Shown piece by piece: positions 1-7,909 of a stretch of 64,000 nt of DNA. The position numbers and the translations under genes were made by a program. The DNA is from Clostridia bacterium (GTDB lineage Bacteria > Bacillota > Clostridia > Oscillospirales > Acutalibacteraceae), in contig JAFQBX010000041.1 of the NCBI GenBank assembly GCA_017399535.1, positions 1 to 64,000 of the forward strand, read 5' to 3'. Under the pieces are notes generated by a model. That model saw nothing but the letters and a program-made list of their open reading frames with translations. It was not told the origin of the DNA and searched no databases. Position 1 is the first letter of the stretch. Each line of letters opens with the position of its first letter.

Positions 1-1
1 G

Positions 2-43
2 ACTTCTCAAATTCGAGAACTTTGCGAAAAATATAAAGATTAA
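2..43 (+). CDS. C-terminal end of an unidentified gene (partial)
   Basis: One frame runs open from the window edge to a TAA at 41-43 and ends in a charged tail (IRELCEKYKD). It stops 15 bases before the next start codon, which fits an upstream operon partner of the LOG-family gene. Thirteen residues are too few to assign a family, and a chance open frame is possible. Confidence 0.3.
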   Translation, partial: TSQIRELCEKYKD

Positions 44-58
44 AAAAGAGGTACTCTA

Positions 59-640
59 ATGAGGATATGTGTATATGGAGCAGCATCACCAACTATCGAT
101 AAGGAATATATTGATTTGGTTGAAAAAATGGGACAAGAAATGGCAAACCGTGGTCATTCACTTGTGTTTGGTGGCGGCGGTAACGGTCTGATGGGTGCCG
201 CAGCAAGAGGTGTTAAATCCGGCGGAGGTTACATTTTAGGTGTTATTCCTAAATTCTTCGATGAAGAAAAAGTTGAGGCCATATGTGATTTTTGCGACGA
301 ACTTATACAGCCAGACACAATGCGTCAACGTAAGCAGTTAATGGAGGATAATGCAGATGCATTTATTATAGTTCCGGGTGGCATTGGAACATATGAGGAG
401 TTCTTTGAAATCCTAACGCTGAAACAATTATGCCGACACAATAAACCGATTGCTCTTTATAATATAATGGGATATTACGATGATATAAATTATGCAATGG
501 AACAGGCTATGAAGAAAAACTTCATTCGTGATAATTGTAAGGAATTATATTATGTTACCGACGACCTTAATGATTTGCTTCGTTATATTGAAACTCCGGT
601 CGATAAAATAAGAACGATAAAAGAATTAAAAGATGGCTAA
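59..640 (+). CDS. LOG family protein (TIGR00730-type Rossmann fold)
   Basis: This 193-residue protein matches the LOG / lysine-decarboxylase-like family. Characterised members hydrolyse nucleoside 5'-monophosphates (cytokinin riboside 5'-monophosphate phosphoribohydrolase) in the cytoplasm; the bacterial physiological role is often unknown. The glycine-rich loop FGGGGNGLMGAAARG lies near residues 38-52 and the family signature PGGIGTYEEFFE near residues 106-117, with the conserved MRQRK just before it. Length is normal. AAAGAGG lies about 7 bases before the ATG. It may belong to whatever lies left of the tRNA-Pro fragment at 945, possibly an integrated element; that is inference. Substrate is not determined by the sequence. 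Confidence 0.85.
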   Translation: MRICVYGAASPTIDKEYIDLVEKMGQEMANRGHSLVFGGGGNGLMGAAARGVKSGGGYILGVIPKFFDEEKVEAICDFCDELIQPDTMRQRKQLMEDNADAFIIVPGGIGTYEEFFEILTLKQLCRHNKPIALYNIMGYYDDINYAMEQAMKKNFIRDNCKELYYVTDDLNDLLRYIETPVDKIRTIKELKDG

Positions 641-692
641 TATCCAACCTTTTGACTTTTTCTTTGGTTAATGCGTAGTAATTTTTACCCAC

Positions 693-721
693 TTGATTTC
701 ACGGCAGAAGTAAGGTATAAT
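693..721 (+). promoter_or_regulatory. Strong sigma-A-type promoter, no ORF behind it
   Basis: TTGATT (693-698) and TATAAT (716-721) are separated by exactly 17 bases. Transcription would start near 728. No convincing ORF with a ribosome binding site follows before the terminators at 999 and 1090, so it probably drives a non-coding RNA. Confidence 0.6.
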
Positions 722-735
722 ATCGGTACACGTAA

Positions 736-989
736 GGTTGAGTGGTGTTTCGACCACATATTGTTGATATATAAATCGATAGCATCTTTGAAAAAACTTT
801 TTGTTTTTACGACCACATTTCTTCCCACAGACCAAAATGGAGTAGGCGGAAACAGTGGAGAGAAGATGCCCAAAGACAATATTTAGCCGAGAGAAAACCC
901 TTATAAACCGCCAAAAACGGCTATAGAAGATGTTTTCAGATGGCTTCGGGACGCAGAGGCCGCAGGTTCAAGTCCTGTCACCTCGACCA
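736..989 (+). ncRNA. Candidate structured RNA ending in a tRNA-Pro-like 3' half
   Basis: About 250 nt lie between the promoter at 693-721 and the terminator at 999. Nested complementarity is visible by eye: 758-764 with 876-882 (ATATTGT/ACAATAT), 782-786 with 865-869 (GCATC/GATGC), and 819-828 with 855-864 (ten positions, one mismatch, one wobble). A second domain pairs 893-898 with 932-937 (GAAAAC/GTTTTC), 902-905 with 922-925 and 908-910 with 918-920. GGTTGAG (736-742) can pair with CTCGACC (982-988) in the tRNA-like tail and close the whole molecule. It matches no RNA family I recognise. It could instead be the end of a mobile element whose pairing is fortuitous. Confidence 0.35.
945..989 (+). 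tRNA. 3' half of a tRNA-Pro(CGG) gene, 5' half missing
   Basis: The 45 bases read as a tRNA from the anticodon loop onward: loop TTCGGGA (anticodon CGG), 3' anticodon strand CGCAG, variable loop AGGCC, T arm GCAGG-TTCAAGT-CCTGT, acceptor strand CACCTCG, discriminator A and encoded CCA. The left side does not supply the matching 5' halves (CGAGGTG acceptor, D arm, CTGCG anticodon strand), so this is a fragment, not a functional gene. A tRNA 3' half starting in the anticodon loop is the usual footprint of tyrosine-recombinase integration (attR). Terminators directly downstream suggest the right side is the native chromosome. Confidence 0.7.
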
Positions 990-998
990 TATCGAGAG

Positions 999-1040
999 CC
1001 TCGACACGCAATTCGCGTGCTGAGGTTCTTCTCTTTTTTG
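999..1040 (+). terminator. Rho-independent terminator after tRNA-Pro fragment
   Basis: CCTC..CACGC pairs with GCGTG..GAGG around the loop AATTC, followed by a T-rich run ending TTTTTT. It lies ten bases after the CCA of the tRNA fragment, as expected for a tRNA terminator. Confidence 0.75.
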
Positions 1041-1089
1041 GTTCCAATCTCGCGTTTCAGGTTGGTTATGAACAACCGCACCATATTGA

Positions 1090-1126
1090 AAAAACCTCGA
1101 CACGATGATTACGTGTCGAGGTTTTT
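1090..1126. terminator. Bidirectional terminator hairpin
   Basis: AAAAACCTCGACACG pairs perfectly with CGTGTCGAGGTTTTT around a 7-base loop. The left arm repeats the word CCTCGACACG also used in the hairpin at 999, so the two terminators may be related by duplication. Confidence 0.8.
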
Positions 1127-1236
1127 ACTTTGTTATTATACAGCTTCCAAAATATCATCGATAACGTCACGGAAATGAACGACTGAAAGTGTGTTTTTGT
1201 TGCATAGGTTAACAAACGATTTAATTTTTTAATCGT

Positions 1237-1380
1237 ATGGCTGATCAAAAGGAGCATATTTCTACAATTATGCTTGATAAGCGTTGGTTTAGAATAGCAA
1301 CGTGTATATGTGCGGTTGCGCTTGTTGCTTTGTTTGTTATAGAAATTCTTACACCCGGTCTGGGTTGGTTCCGTTATTAA
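1237..1380 (+). CDS. Possible small single-pass membrane protein (47 aa)
   Basis: An open frame from ATG at 1237 to TAA at 1380 encodes a charged N-terminus (MADQKEH) and one hydrophobic segment (IATCICAVALVALFVIEIL, about residues 20-38), ending GLGWFRY. It lies alone between two terminators. No good ribosome binding site precedes 1237. AAGGAG at 1249-1254 could instead serve the in-frame ATG at 1270, giving 36 residues. I do not recognise a family. Confidence 0.4.
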   Translation: MADQKEHISTIMLDKRWFRIATCICAVALVALFVIEILTPGLGWFRY

Positions 1381-1403
1381 ATTATATTGCGTGTAAATCA
1401 ATA

Positions 1404-1447
1404 AAATAACCGTCAAAACTTGAATTTAAGTTTTGACGGTTATTTAT
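1404..1447. terminator. Bidirectional terminator
   Basis: A perfect hairpin, ACCGTCAAAACTT/AAGTTTTGACGGT with loop GAATTT, is flanked by A-rich and T-rich runs. It can end the small plus-strand ORF and the minus-strand GH3 operon. Confidence 0.85.
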
Positions 1448-1478
1448 ATTTGTATAAAAATTGGCGGATTAGATTGCG

Positions 1479-3683
1479 TTAGATTAACTCAAATTTCACA
1501 CTGTTTCTATTGTCCATGCTGTGTGCACCAACATAAATAATAAATTCGCCATTTTCAGCAACAAAGTTGCAATCCTTGTCATAGAATTTGAGCATTTCCT
1601 CGGTAATTTCGAATGTGACAGTTTTCTTTTCGCCTGATTTGAGGAATACCTTTTCAAATCCTTTTAGTTCCTTTAAAGGACGCGCAACCAGCTTCGCCTT
1701 GACATCGCGAATATAAAGCTGCGCTGTTTCGTATCCGTCATGTTTACCTATGTTTTCAATATCAACGCTGACTGAAATGTTTTCACCTCGTTTGAGTGTG
1801 CTTGACGAAACGGAAAGGTTGCTATACTTAAACTCGGTGTACGACAGTCCGTAGCCAAAGGGATAAAGCGGAGTATTCGGCGTGTCAATGTAACGGAGCA
1901 CGTATTTATCAAACTGTCCTTCCTCGTGGTCGTGACCTGTCGCAATATTGCTGTAAAACAAGGGGACCTGACCGCTTTTTCGCGGGAAGGAGAAGGGAAG
2001 TCGTCCACTTGGCGAAGTGTAGCCAAAGAGCATATCGCATATTCCTAAGTAACCCTGTGAGCCCGGATACCACGAAACAACGATACTTTTTGCAAGTTTG
2101 TCTAATTCGCTCAATACAAGCGGTCTGCCGTTAAAGAGCACGACGACAATATTTTCGTTTACCTTGCTGATTTTTCTAAGCAACTCCATCTGAACATCGG
2201 GTATTGTGATTTCGGTACGGCTACCCGACTCGCCAAATAGCTGGTATGGTTCGCCCATCAGCATTATTACTGTGTCGGCATTTTTTGCCTGTTTGATTGC
2301 CTCTTTTTCGTGCATTTCGGCATCGTTTTCGCAAGGGTTTTCGGGCTTTTCGAGTAATTCTTCATCATCGCTTAAATAGGGGCAACCAATGGAATAGCTG
2401 TATTCACCTTTAAGGTCATCGAAGCTTTCAATCGCCTCATTTATGTATAGTCCGATTTCGCGTTCTCCGTGAATTTGAGCCCAGTGGGTTGTAAGGTCAT
2501 TGTTGGCGACAAACGGACCGATGAAGGCGACCTTTTTATCCTTTGCGATAGGCAACAGATTGTTTTCGTTTTTTACAAGTGTCGAGGATTCGCTTACCGA
2601 CCGCCTTGCAACCGAGCGGTGATTTGCTCGCTCGGATTCGGAAATTGAATCGCTGCCTCTGAAATATTTATACGGATTTTCGAACAGACCGAGCTTGTTT
2701 TTGAGCTCAAGTATTCTCATGACACATTCATCAATTTGTGCAATAGAAACGGCGCCATTCTCAACAGCTTTGCCCAAATATTTCATTCCGTAAATGCCGC
2801 CCATCATGTCAATATCAACCTTGTTTTCAACAAGCAGTCCGGCGGTTTCGGTGTGGTTTTCAACTACTCCTGCGTTATAGCACATTTTCGCCGAGCCGTA
2901 ATCGGTTATCGAAACGCCGTCAAATCCCCATTCGTCACGGAGAATATCAACATTGGTGTGATGATTTATTGTGGCAGGTGTTCCGTTTATGTTATTGAAT
3001 GCCGTCATAATCATAGCAACATTTGCGTCAACGGCGGCTTTGTACGGCGGTAGATAATCGTTTCGCATCAATCTTTCCGACATATCAACGTTGTTATAAT
3101 CTCTGCCGTCATATGGGGCGCCATAAAGAGCAAAATGCTTTACACACGCGGCGATGGTATCGTCGTTTTCCAAGCTTTCTCCCTGATAGCCCTCGACCAT
3201 TGATTTTGAGCATATCGAGGAGAGATAGGTATCCTCTCCATATCCTTCACAAACGCGACCCCATCTTGCATCACGCGAAATATCAACCATCGGAGAAAAG
3301 GTAACGTTGATGCCGAAAGCGGCTGATTCCTTTGCCGAAATTCGTGCTGTTTCCTTGATTAGTTCGGGGTTGAATGTAGCCGCAAGGGCAGGGGAAATCG
3401 GGAATATAGTATTAAACCCATGAATAATATCATTCATGAATAAAAGTGGAATTTTACTGCTTTTCAGGTGCTCCTCCTGAAGCTTTTTCATTCGCTCAGT
3501 GTCGTACATATTGAGAATTGAGCCAACGGTAGCGATAATATCGTCGGTCTCGACATTTTCGTCAAATATACCGGTTATAGCGCCATCCTCGCCGAAAATT
3601 TGCGGCAACGCCTGAAACATTTGTCCGATTTTTTCCTTTATTGTCAAGCTGTCCAGCAGCTCTTTGAGTTCCTTTTTTGTCAT
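1479..3683 (-). CDS. Glycoside hydrolase family 3 beta-glucosidase
   Basis: This 734-residue GH3 protein hydrolyses terminal non-reducing beta-D-glycosyl residues, probably from plant oligosaccharides. The N-terminal TIM-barrel domain contains the conserved KHFALYGAP region and the nucleophile motif GFDGVSITDYGS (Asp near residue 262). The alpha/beta sandwich domain follows, with GESGSRTEI near residue 489, and a C-terminal fibronectin-III-like domain begins near residue 640. No signal peptide is visible, so it is likely cytoplasmic. AAAGAGG precedes the ATG. It is the last gene of a minus-strand run behind recG (21-base gap) and ends at the terminator at 1404. Substrate specificity is not determinable. 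Confidence 0.9.
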   Translation of the reverse strand: MTKKELKELLDSLTIKEKIGQMFQALPQIFGEDGAITGIFDENVETDDIIATVGSILNMYDTERMKKLQEEHLKSSKIPLLFMNDIIHGFNTIFPISPALAATFNPELIKETARISAKESAAFGINVTFSPMVDISRDARWGRVCEGYGEDTYLSSICSKSMVEGYQGESLENDDTIAACVKHFALYGAPYDGRDYNNVDMSERLMRNDYLPPYKAAVDANVAMIMTAFNNINGTPATINHHTNVDILRDEWGFDGVSITDYGSAKMCYNAGVVENHTETAGLLVENKVDIDMMGGIYGMKYLGKAVENGAVSIAQIDECVMRILELKNKLGLFENPYKYFRGSDSISESERANHRSVARRSVSESSTLVKNENNLLPIAKDKKVAFIGPFVANNDLTTHWAQIHGEREIGLYINEAIESFDDLKGEYSYSIGCPYLSDDEELLEKPENPCENDAEMHEKEAIKQAKNADTVIMLMGEPYQLFGESGSRTEITIPDVQMELLRKISKVNENIVVVLFNGRPLVLSELDKLAKSIVVSWYPGSQGYLGICDMLFGYTSPSGRLPFSFPRKSGQVPLFYSNIATGHDHEEGQFDKYVLRYIDTPNTPLYPFGYGLSYTEFKYSNLSVSSSTLKRGENISVSVDIENIGKHDGYETAQLYIRDVKAKLVARPLKELKGFEKVFLKSGEKKTVTFEITEEMLKFYDKDCNFVAENGEFIIYVGAHSMDNRNSVKFELI

Positions 3684-3704
3684 TTGCTATCCTCTTTAAA
3701 TAAA

Positions 3705-5741
3705 TTAATTCATTTCGACCTGCGCCATCTTTTGCTTTAATTTATCGGCAACTTTCTTAATCTTTGCGTTCTTCGGTTCGGAAAGGGTCGGGTCGCTGTC
3801 CAAAATTGATTGTGCGCAACTTTGCGTTTCGTGGAGAATGTCAATGTCAGCGAACAGATTGGTGATTTTGAGCGCAGGTAGTCCGTGCTGTCTGTTGCCA
3901 AAAAAGTCACCCGGCCCTCTTAGTTTGAGGTCCTCCTCACTGATTACAAAGCCGTCGTTGGTGCTTTTTATAACGTTTAGTCGTGCTTTTGCTATGTCTG
4001 TTTCGGCGTCGGAAACGAGTATGCAGGTCGATTTATGCTCACCTCTGCCAACTCGACCACGAAGCTGATGAAGCTGTGAAAGCCCAAATAAATCAGCATT
4101 TTCAATCATCATAATAACCGAATTCGGTACGTCAACACCTACTTCGATTACCGTCGTCGAAACAAGTAATTGGATTTGTCCCGATGCGAATTTTCTCATC
4201 ACGTCCTCTTTTTCGGATGATTTCATTTTTCCGTGAAGGAGCCCTACCGAATAGCCCTTAAACTGATTTTCGGACAGCTCGTTTTTATAGTTTTCGGCGG
4301 CAATTTTGTTACTGTTATCGTCGTCGTTTTCGTCAGAAACGAGGGGACAGACGATATAGCCCTGCCTACCTTCGTCGAGGTGCTTTTTAATGTATCCGAA
4401 TGCTCTTTCGCGTATTTTACTGTTAATTACAAAGGTTTCAATTGGCTGACGTCCCGGCGGAAGCTCGTCGAGTATGGAGATATCGAGGTCGCCGTAAATC
4501 ATTAGCGCAAGTGTACGCGGAATTGGCGTTGCCGACATGACCATAACGTGCGGATTGAGTCCCTTTGATGAAAGCATGGCGCGTTGATTTACGCCGAATC
4601 GGTGCTGTTCGTCGGTGATAACGAGACCGAGTCGGTTGAATTCAACGTCATTCTGAATTATCGCGTGGGTACCTACAATGAGATCAATGTCGCCTTCCTT
4701 TAATCGAGAAAGGATTTCTGCGCGCTTTTTCGCCGTCGTTGAGCCGGTCAAAAGGGCAACCTGCATTCCCGTTTTGGAAAACATTTTTACAAATGATGCA
4801 AAGTGCTGTTCGGCGAGAATTTCGGTGGGAGTCATCATGGTCGCCTGCAATCCGTTCTTTATCGCGGTATAGCAAACGGCGGCGGCAACTGCCGTTTTAC
4901 CCGAGCCGACGTCGCCCTGAATGAGTCGGTTCATCATAATTCCGTGGTTCATATCGTTTACGCAGTCGATAATCGCGTTTTTCTGCGCCTTCGTGAGCGA
5001 AAAGGGAAGTAACTGCTCGAATTCAGCCGTGTAATCGGTTTCTATATTATACGAGTTTGCGAGTTTGCTGCTCTGTTTAATCATTCTCATTCCGAGCTGT
5101 AAGCCAAAAAGCTCGTCAAAAACCAACCTGCGCCTTGCCTTATTTAGAGCGGCAAAGCTGTCGGGAAAATGAATATTTCTAATTGCATAGTCATATCCGC
5201 AAAGCTTGTATTTGTCGAGGATTTCCTGCGGCAAATATTCGTCAAACCTTGCACTTGAAATGGCAGTTTTGACCGTTTTTTCGATAGCGTAGGTGTTGAG
5301 CGAATCGGTTTGGCGGTAAATCGGTCTTATTTTTGCGCCGTCGGGATTAAGAATTTCCGGTGACGACATTTCACGCCAAATTAGACTGCCACCAATTTTA
5401 CCGTAAAATAAATATGTTTCGCCGCATTTAACCTTATTCGCCTGATATTTGTTGTTAAAAATAGTGACGTTCAGCCGCATTCCGTTATCCTCGGCCTTAA
5501 ACTTGTATAATGTCAAACCTTTGCGAATTCGGTTTTCGGCAGGGGAAGTAATTACGGTGGCTTTCACACAGGCGACTTCGCCGATTTCGGTGTCTTTTAT
5601 CGGCTTTATATTTGAATAGTCGATATAATTTCGGGGGTAAAAATGAAAAAGGGCGTCGACGGTATCCACGCCCAACCTTTTAAAAAGTTGGGCGCGTTTA
5701 TCGCCAACACCTTTAATTGTAGATATTTTGTCGCCGGTCAT
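3705..5741 (-). CDS. recG: ATP-dependent DNA helicase RecG
   Basis: RecG remodels stalled replication forks and branched DNA by ATP-driven fork regression. The 678 residues match the family length. The N-terminus has a helix-hairpin-helix-like start (ISTIKGVGDKRAQLFKRLGV) and the wedge/OB domain. The helicase core carries Walker A GDVGSGKT (near residue 277), the DEQH box in DEQHRFG (near 376) and motif VI QLRGRVGRG (near 560). The TRG region follows. GGAGGG lies about 8 bases before the ATG. It lies between fakA (28-base gap) and the GH3 gene; the yloU-yloV-recG order is typical of Firmicutes. Confidence 0.97.
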   Translation of the reverse strand: MTGDKISTIKGVGDKRAQLFKRLGVDTVDALFHFYPRNYIDYSNIKPIKDTEIGEVACVKATVITSPAENRIRKGLTLYKFKAEDNGMRLNVTIFNNKYQANKVKCGETYLFYGKIGGSLIWREMSSPEILNPDGAKIRPIYRQTDSLNTYAIEKTVKTAISSARFDEYLPQEILDKYKLCGYDYAIRNIHFPDSFAALNKARRRLVFDELFGLQLGMRMIKQSSKLANSYNIETDYTAEFEQLLPFSLTKAQKNAIIDCVNDMNHGIMMNRLIQGDVGSGKTAVAAAVCYTAIKNGLQATMMTPTEILAEQHFASFVKMFSKTGMQVALLTGSTTAKKRAEILSRLKEGDIDLIVGTHAIIQNDVEFNRLGLVITDEQHRFGVNQRAMLSSKGLNPHVMVMSATPIPRTLALMIYGDLDISILDELPPGRQPIETFVINSKIRERAFGYIKKHLDEGRQGYIVCPLVSDENDDDNSNKIAAENYKNELSENQFKGYSVGLLHGKMKSSEKEDVMRKFASGQIQLLVSTTVIEVGVDVPNSVIMMIENADLFGLSQLHQLRGRVGRGEHKSTCILVSDAETDIAKARLNVIKSTNDGFVISEEDLKLRGPGDFFGNRQHGLPALKITNLFADIDILHETQSCAQSILDSDPTLSEPKNAKIKKVADKLKQKMAQVEMN

Positions 5742-5769
5742 TTTTTCTTCCCTCCGGCCTATTTAATTT

Positions 5770-7431
5770 TTATTCAACAGAGATTATAAAGTAGTAAACG
5801 GGCTGGTTACCTTTTACTGCGCTAATCTCGATTCCGTTAGGCAGTTTTTCTTCGAGCTTGGATACAACCTCTTCTGCCTGAGCGTCGCTGATATCTTCGC
5901 CGTAAATAACGGTGACAAAGCTCGAATCCTTTGTGCACATTTTATTTGTGAGCTTAACAGCCGCTTTAATACAATCGGTTTCGGTGAAAGAAAGCTTTCC
6001 GTTAACCATGGCGAGAATGTCGCCCTCTTTGATATCATAGCCCTCAAAGTTGCTGTTACGAGCGGCATAGGTAATCTGACCTGTCGTAACGTTATCGGCA
6101 GCTTCCATCATGTTGACGGCATTTGCATCGTCGTCTGCGCTCGGGTCGAATGCGAGCATAGCCGAAATACCCATCGGTATAGTTCTGGTATGGAGAACGA
6201 TAACCTTTCTGGTTGCAATCGGTACGGTAAGCTCGGCAGCCATGATAATATTTTTATTGTTCGGGAGAACGAATACAGTTTCGGCTGGGGTAAGCTCGAC
6301 TGCGCGGAGAATATCCTCTGTGCTGGGGTTCATTGTTTGTCCGCCGCTAACGAGGGTATCAACGCCGAGGTCGGTAAAGAGCTGTTCAATTCCGTCGCCG
6401 ACACAAACGCTGACAAATCCGTATTTCTTTTCGGGTTTAACCGGCGTATAGTCGTTCCCGCTCGGTGTCGAAATCTTTTCGGGTTCGCTTTCGCGGTCGT
6501 CGTGCTTCATACGCTCGTTTTGGTCGCGCATATTCTCGATTTTGAGATTAACGAGGGGACCGAATTCAAGAGCGTGTTCGATAGCGTCGCCGGGATGATT
6601 GGTGTGAACGTGAACCTTTATAATGTCCTCATCGTCAACTACTACGCAACTGTCACCGATTGATTCAAGATACTTTCTGAGCTCCAATGGCTCGGTGGCA
6701 ACAGCTTTATCGCGGTTGATAATGAATTCGGTGCAGTAGGTGAAGGTGATTTCTGCATCGGAGCTTGCGGCTGCGGAAAGTGATTTTTCGGGAGCCGAAA
6801 CCGTGGGTGCAGTTTTACCTTCGATGATGTTGCCGCCCTTAAATACTTCGAGCATTCCTTCGAAAATGGTGACAAGTCCCTGACCGCCGGCGTCAACGAC
6901 ACCTGCTTTTTTGAGAACAGGGAGCATCTCGGGCGTCTGAGCGAGTGCTTCCTTCGCTCCGCTAAGTGCTGCCTCGAATGTTTCGACAAAGTCGTCAGAT
7001 GTAACCTTTTTGGCTGTTTCTGCGGCAACTCTGGCTACTGTTAAAATGGTGCCTTCGGTCGGTTTCATAACCGCCTTGTAAGCGGCGGCAACGCCCAGAG
7101 ACAAAGCTTCTGCGAATACCTTTCCGCCAACCTCGGCTTGACCCTTTAATCCCTTTGAAATTCCGCGGAAGAGAAGGGAAAGGATAACACCTGAGTTACC
7201 TCTTGCTCCGCGAAGGAATGAAGAGGCAGCTGTGTCGGCAACCTCAGTTGCAGTAGGATTTCCGAGACGGCTAAGCTCACGTACAGAGCTGGATATAGTC
7301 ATTGACATATTTGTACCTGTATCGCCGTCGGGAACAGGGAATACGTTTAATTGGTCGATTTTTTCGCGGTTGTTTGTAATATTGTTAGCACCCGAAATGA
7401 ATGCGTCACGAAGAATTTGTCCGTTTATCAC
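5770..7431 (-). CDS. fakA: DAK2-domain fatty acid kinase FakA/YloV
   Basis: The protein resembles YloV/FakA, the ATP-binding subunit that phosphorylates fatty acids held by a DegV-type FakB. The N-terminal DAK2 domain has the metal/nucleotide motif NVFPVPDGDTGTNMSM near residue 30, then a middle domain and a C-terminal DegV-like domain with VHVHTNHPGDA. I chose GTG at 7431 (V-I-N-G-Q start, about 553 aa) because it matches the usual N-terminus and lies about 11 bases behind GGGAG; an in-frame TTG at 7449 has no Shine-Dalgarno. It follows the Gls24-family gene by about 43 bases. No FakB-like gene is visible in the window. Confidence 0.9.
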   Translation of the reverse strand: MINGQILRDAFISGANNITNNREKIDQLNVFPVPDGDTGTNMSMTISSSVRELSRLGNPTATEVADTAASSFLRGARGNSGVILSLLFRGISKGLKGQAEVGGKVFAEALSLGVAAAYKAVMKPTEGTILTVARVAAETAKKVTSDDFVETFEAALSGAKEALAQTPEMLPVLKKAGVVDAGGQGLVTIFEGMLEVFKGGNIIEGKTAPTVSAPEKSLSAAASSDAEITFTYCTEFIINRDKAVATEPLELRKYLESIGDSCVVVDDEDIIKVHVHTNHPGDAIEHALEFGPLVNLKIENMRDQNERMKHDDRESEPEKISTPSGNDYTPVKPEKKYGFVSVCVGDGIEQLFTDLGVDTLVSGGQTMNPSTEDILRAVELTPAETVFVLPNNKNIIMAAELTVPIATRKVIVLHTRTIPMGISAMLAFDPSADDDANAVNMMEAADNVTTGQITYAARNSNFEGYDIKEGDILAMVNGKLSFTETDCIKAAVKLTNKMCTKDSSFVTVIYGEDISDAQAEEVVSKLEEKLPNGIEISAVKGNQPVYYFIISVE

Positions 7432-7474
7432 TTTTATAAACACTCCCAAAATTTATCGCTGAAAATGCAAGGCG

Positions 7475-7819
7475 TTATTCGGTATCGATTCCGTCAATAT
7501 GAACGGTAACCTTTTTAACCTTGATGCCTGTTGTGGATTCAACGGTATATTTAACCTTGTGCACAATGCTGTTTGCGATTGCGTTAATATTTATTCCATA
7601 GCTTACAATAATATGAAGATCGACCGTTATCGAGTCAAAGTTACCCTTAACGGTGATACCCTTTTCAGGTGTACGTCTGAAAAGGCCGACAACCTTCTGC
7701 GGAATGTTAGGAACCATTCCGGCTACACCATAGCAGGATGATGCCGCATTACCAATAAGCTTTGCAAAATATGAGTTTGAAATTGTGATGGTGCCGTTTC
7801 TGTTTTCGTAAGAGATCAT
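7475..7819 (-). CDS. Asp23/Gls24 family envelope stress protein (YloU-like)
   Basis: This is a 114-residue Asp23/Gls24 domain protein. The conserved segment Y-F-A-K-L-I-G-N-A-A-S-S-C-Y-G-V-A-G-M lies near residues 17-35, followed by the V-D-L-H-I-I-V-S-Y-G-I-N and V-H-K-V-K-Y-T-V-E-S-T-T-G strands and the terminal V-H-I-D-G-I. Family members are linked to cell-envelope stress and to membrane-anchored partners. AAAAGGAG precedes the ATG. It heads the run yloU-fakA-recG-GH3, matching the yloU-yloV pairing common in Firmicutes. The specific role here is unknown. Confidence 0.9.
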   Translation of the reverse strand: MISYENRNGTITISNSYFAKLIGNAASSCYGVAGMVPNIPQKVVGLFRRTPEKGITVKGNFDSITVDLHIIVSYGININAIANSIVHKVKYTVESTTGIKVKKVTVHIDGIDTE

Positions 7820-7909
7820 AATAAGCTCCTTTTCTCCGCATTATGTGTAATTTGTATCGCAAATGATTTGCAACCTATGCGGATTGATGCAAATCAAATT
7901 TTTTCATTA

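Noticed and set aside
671-886. 71-aa ORF after the LOG gene
   Set aside because: No ribosome binding site, the promoter at 693 lies inside it, and the composition is not protein-like.
736-989. tmRNA (ssrA)
   Set aside because: The tRNA-like 3' end and a TTTCGAC word near 748 suggested tmRNA, but there is no tag reading frame ending in Ala-Ala-stop, the acceptor strands do not pair as required, and the 3' part retains a tRNA anticodon loop, which tmRNA lacks.
736-989. Group I intron in tRNA-Pro
   Set aside because: An intron in the anticodon loop would explain the missing 5' half, but no tRNA 5' half is found upstream and the conserved group I core words are not visible.
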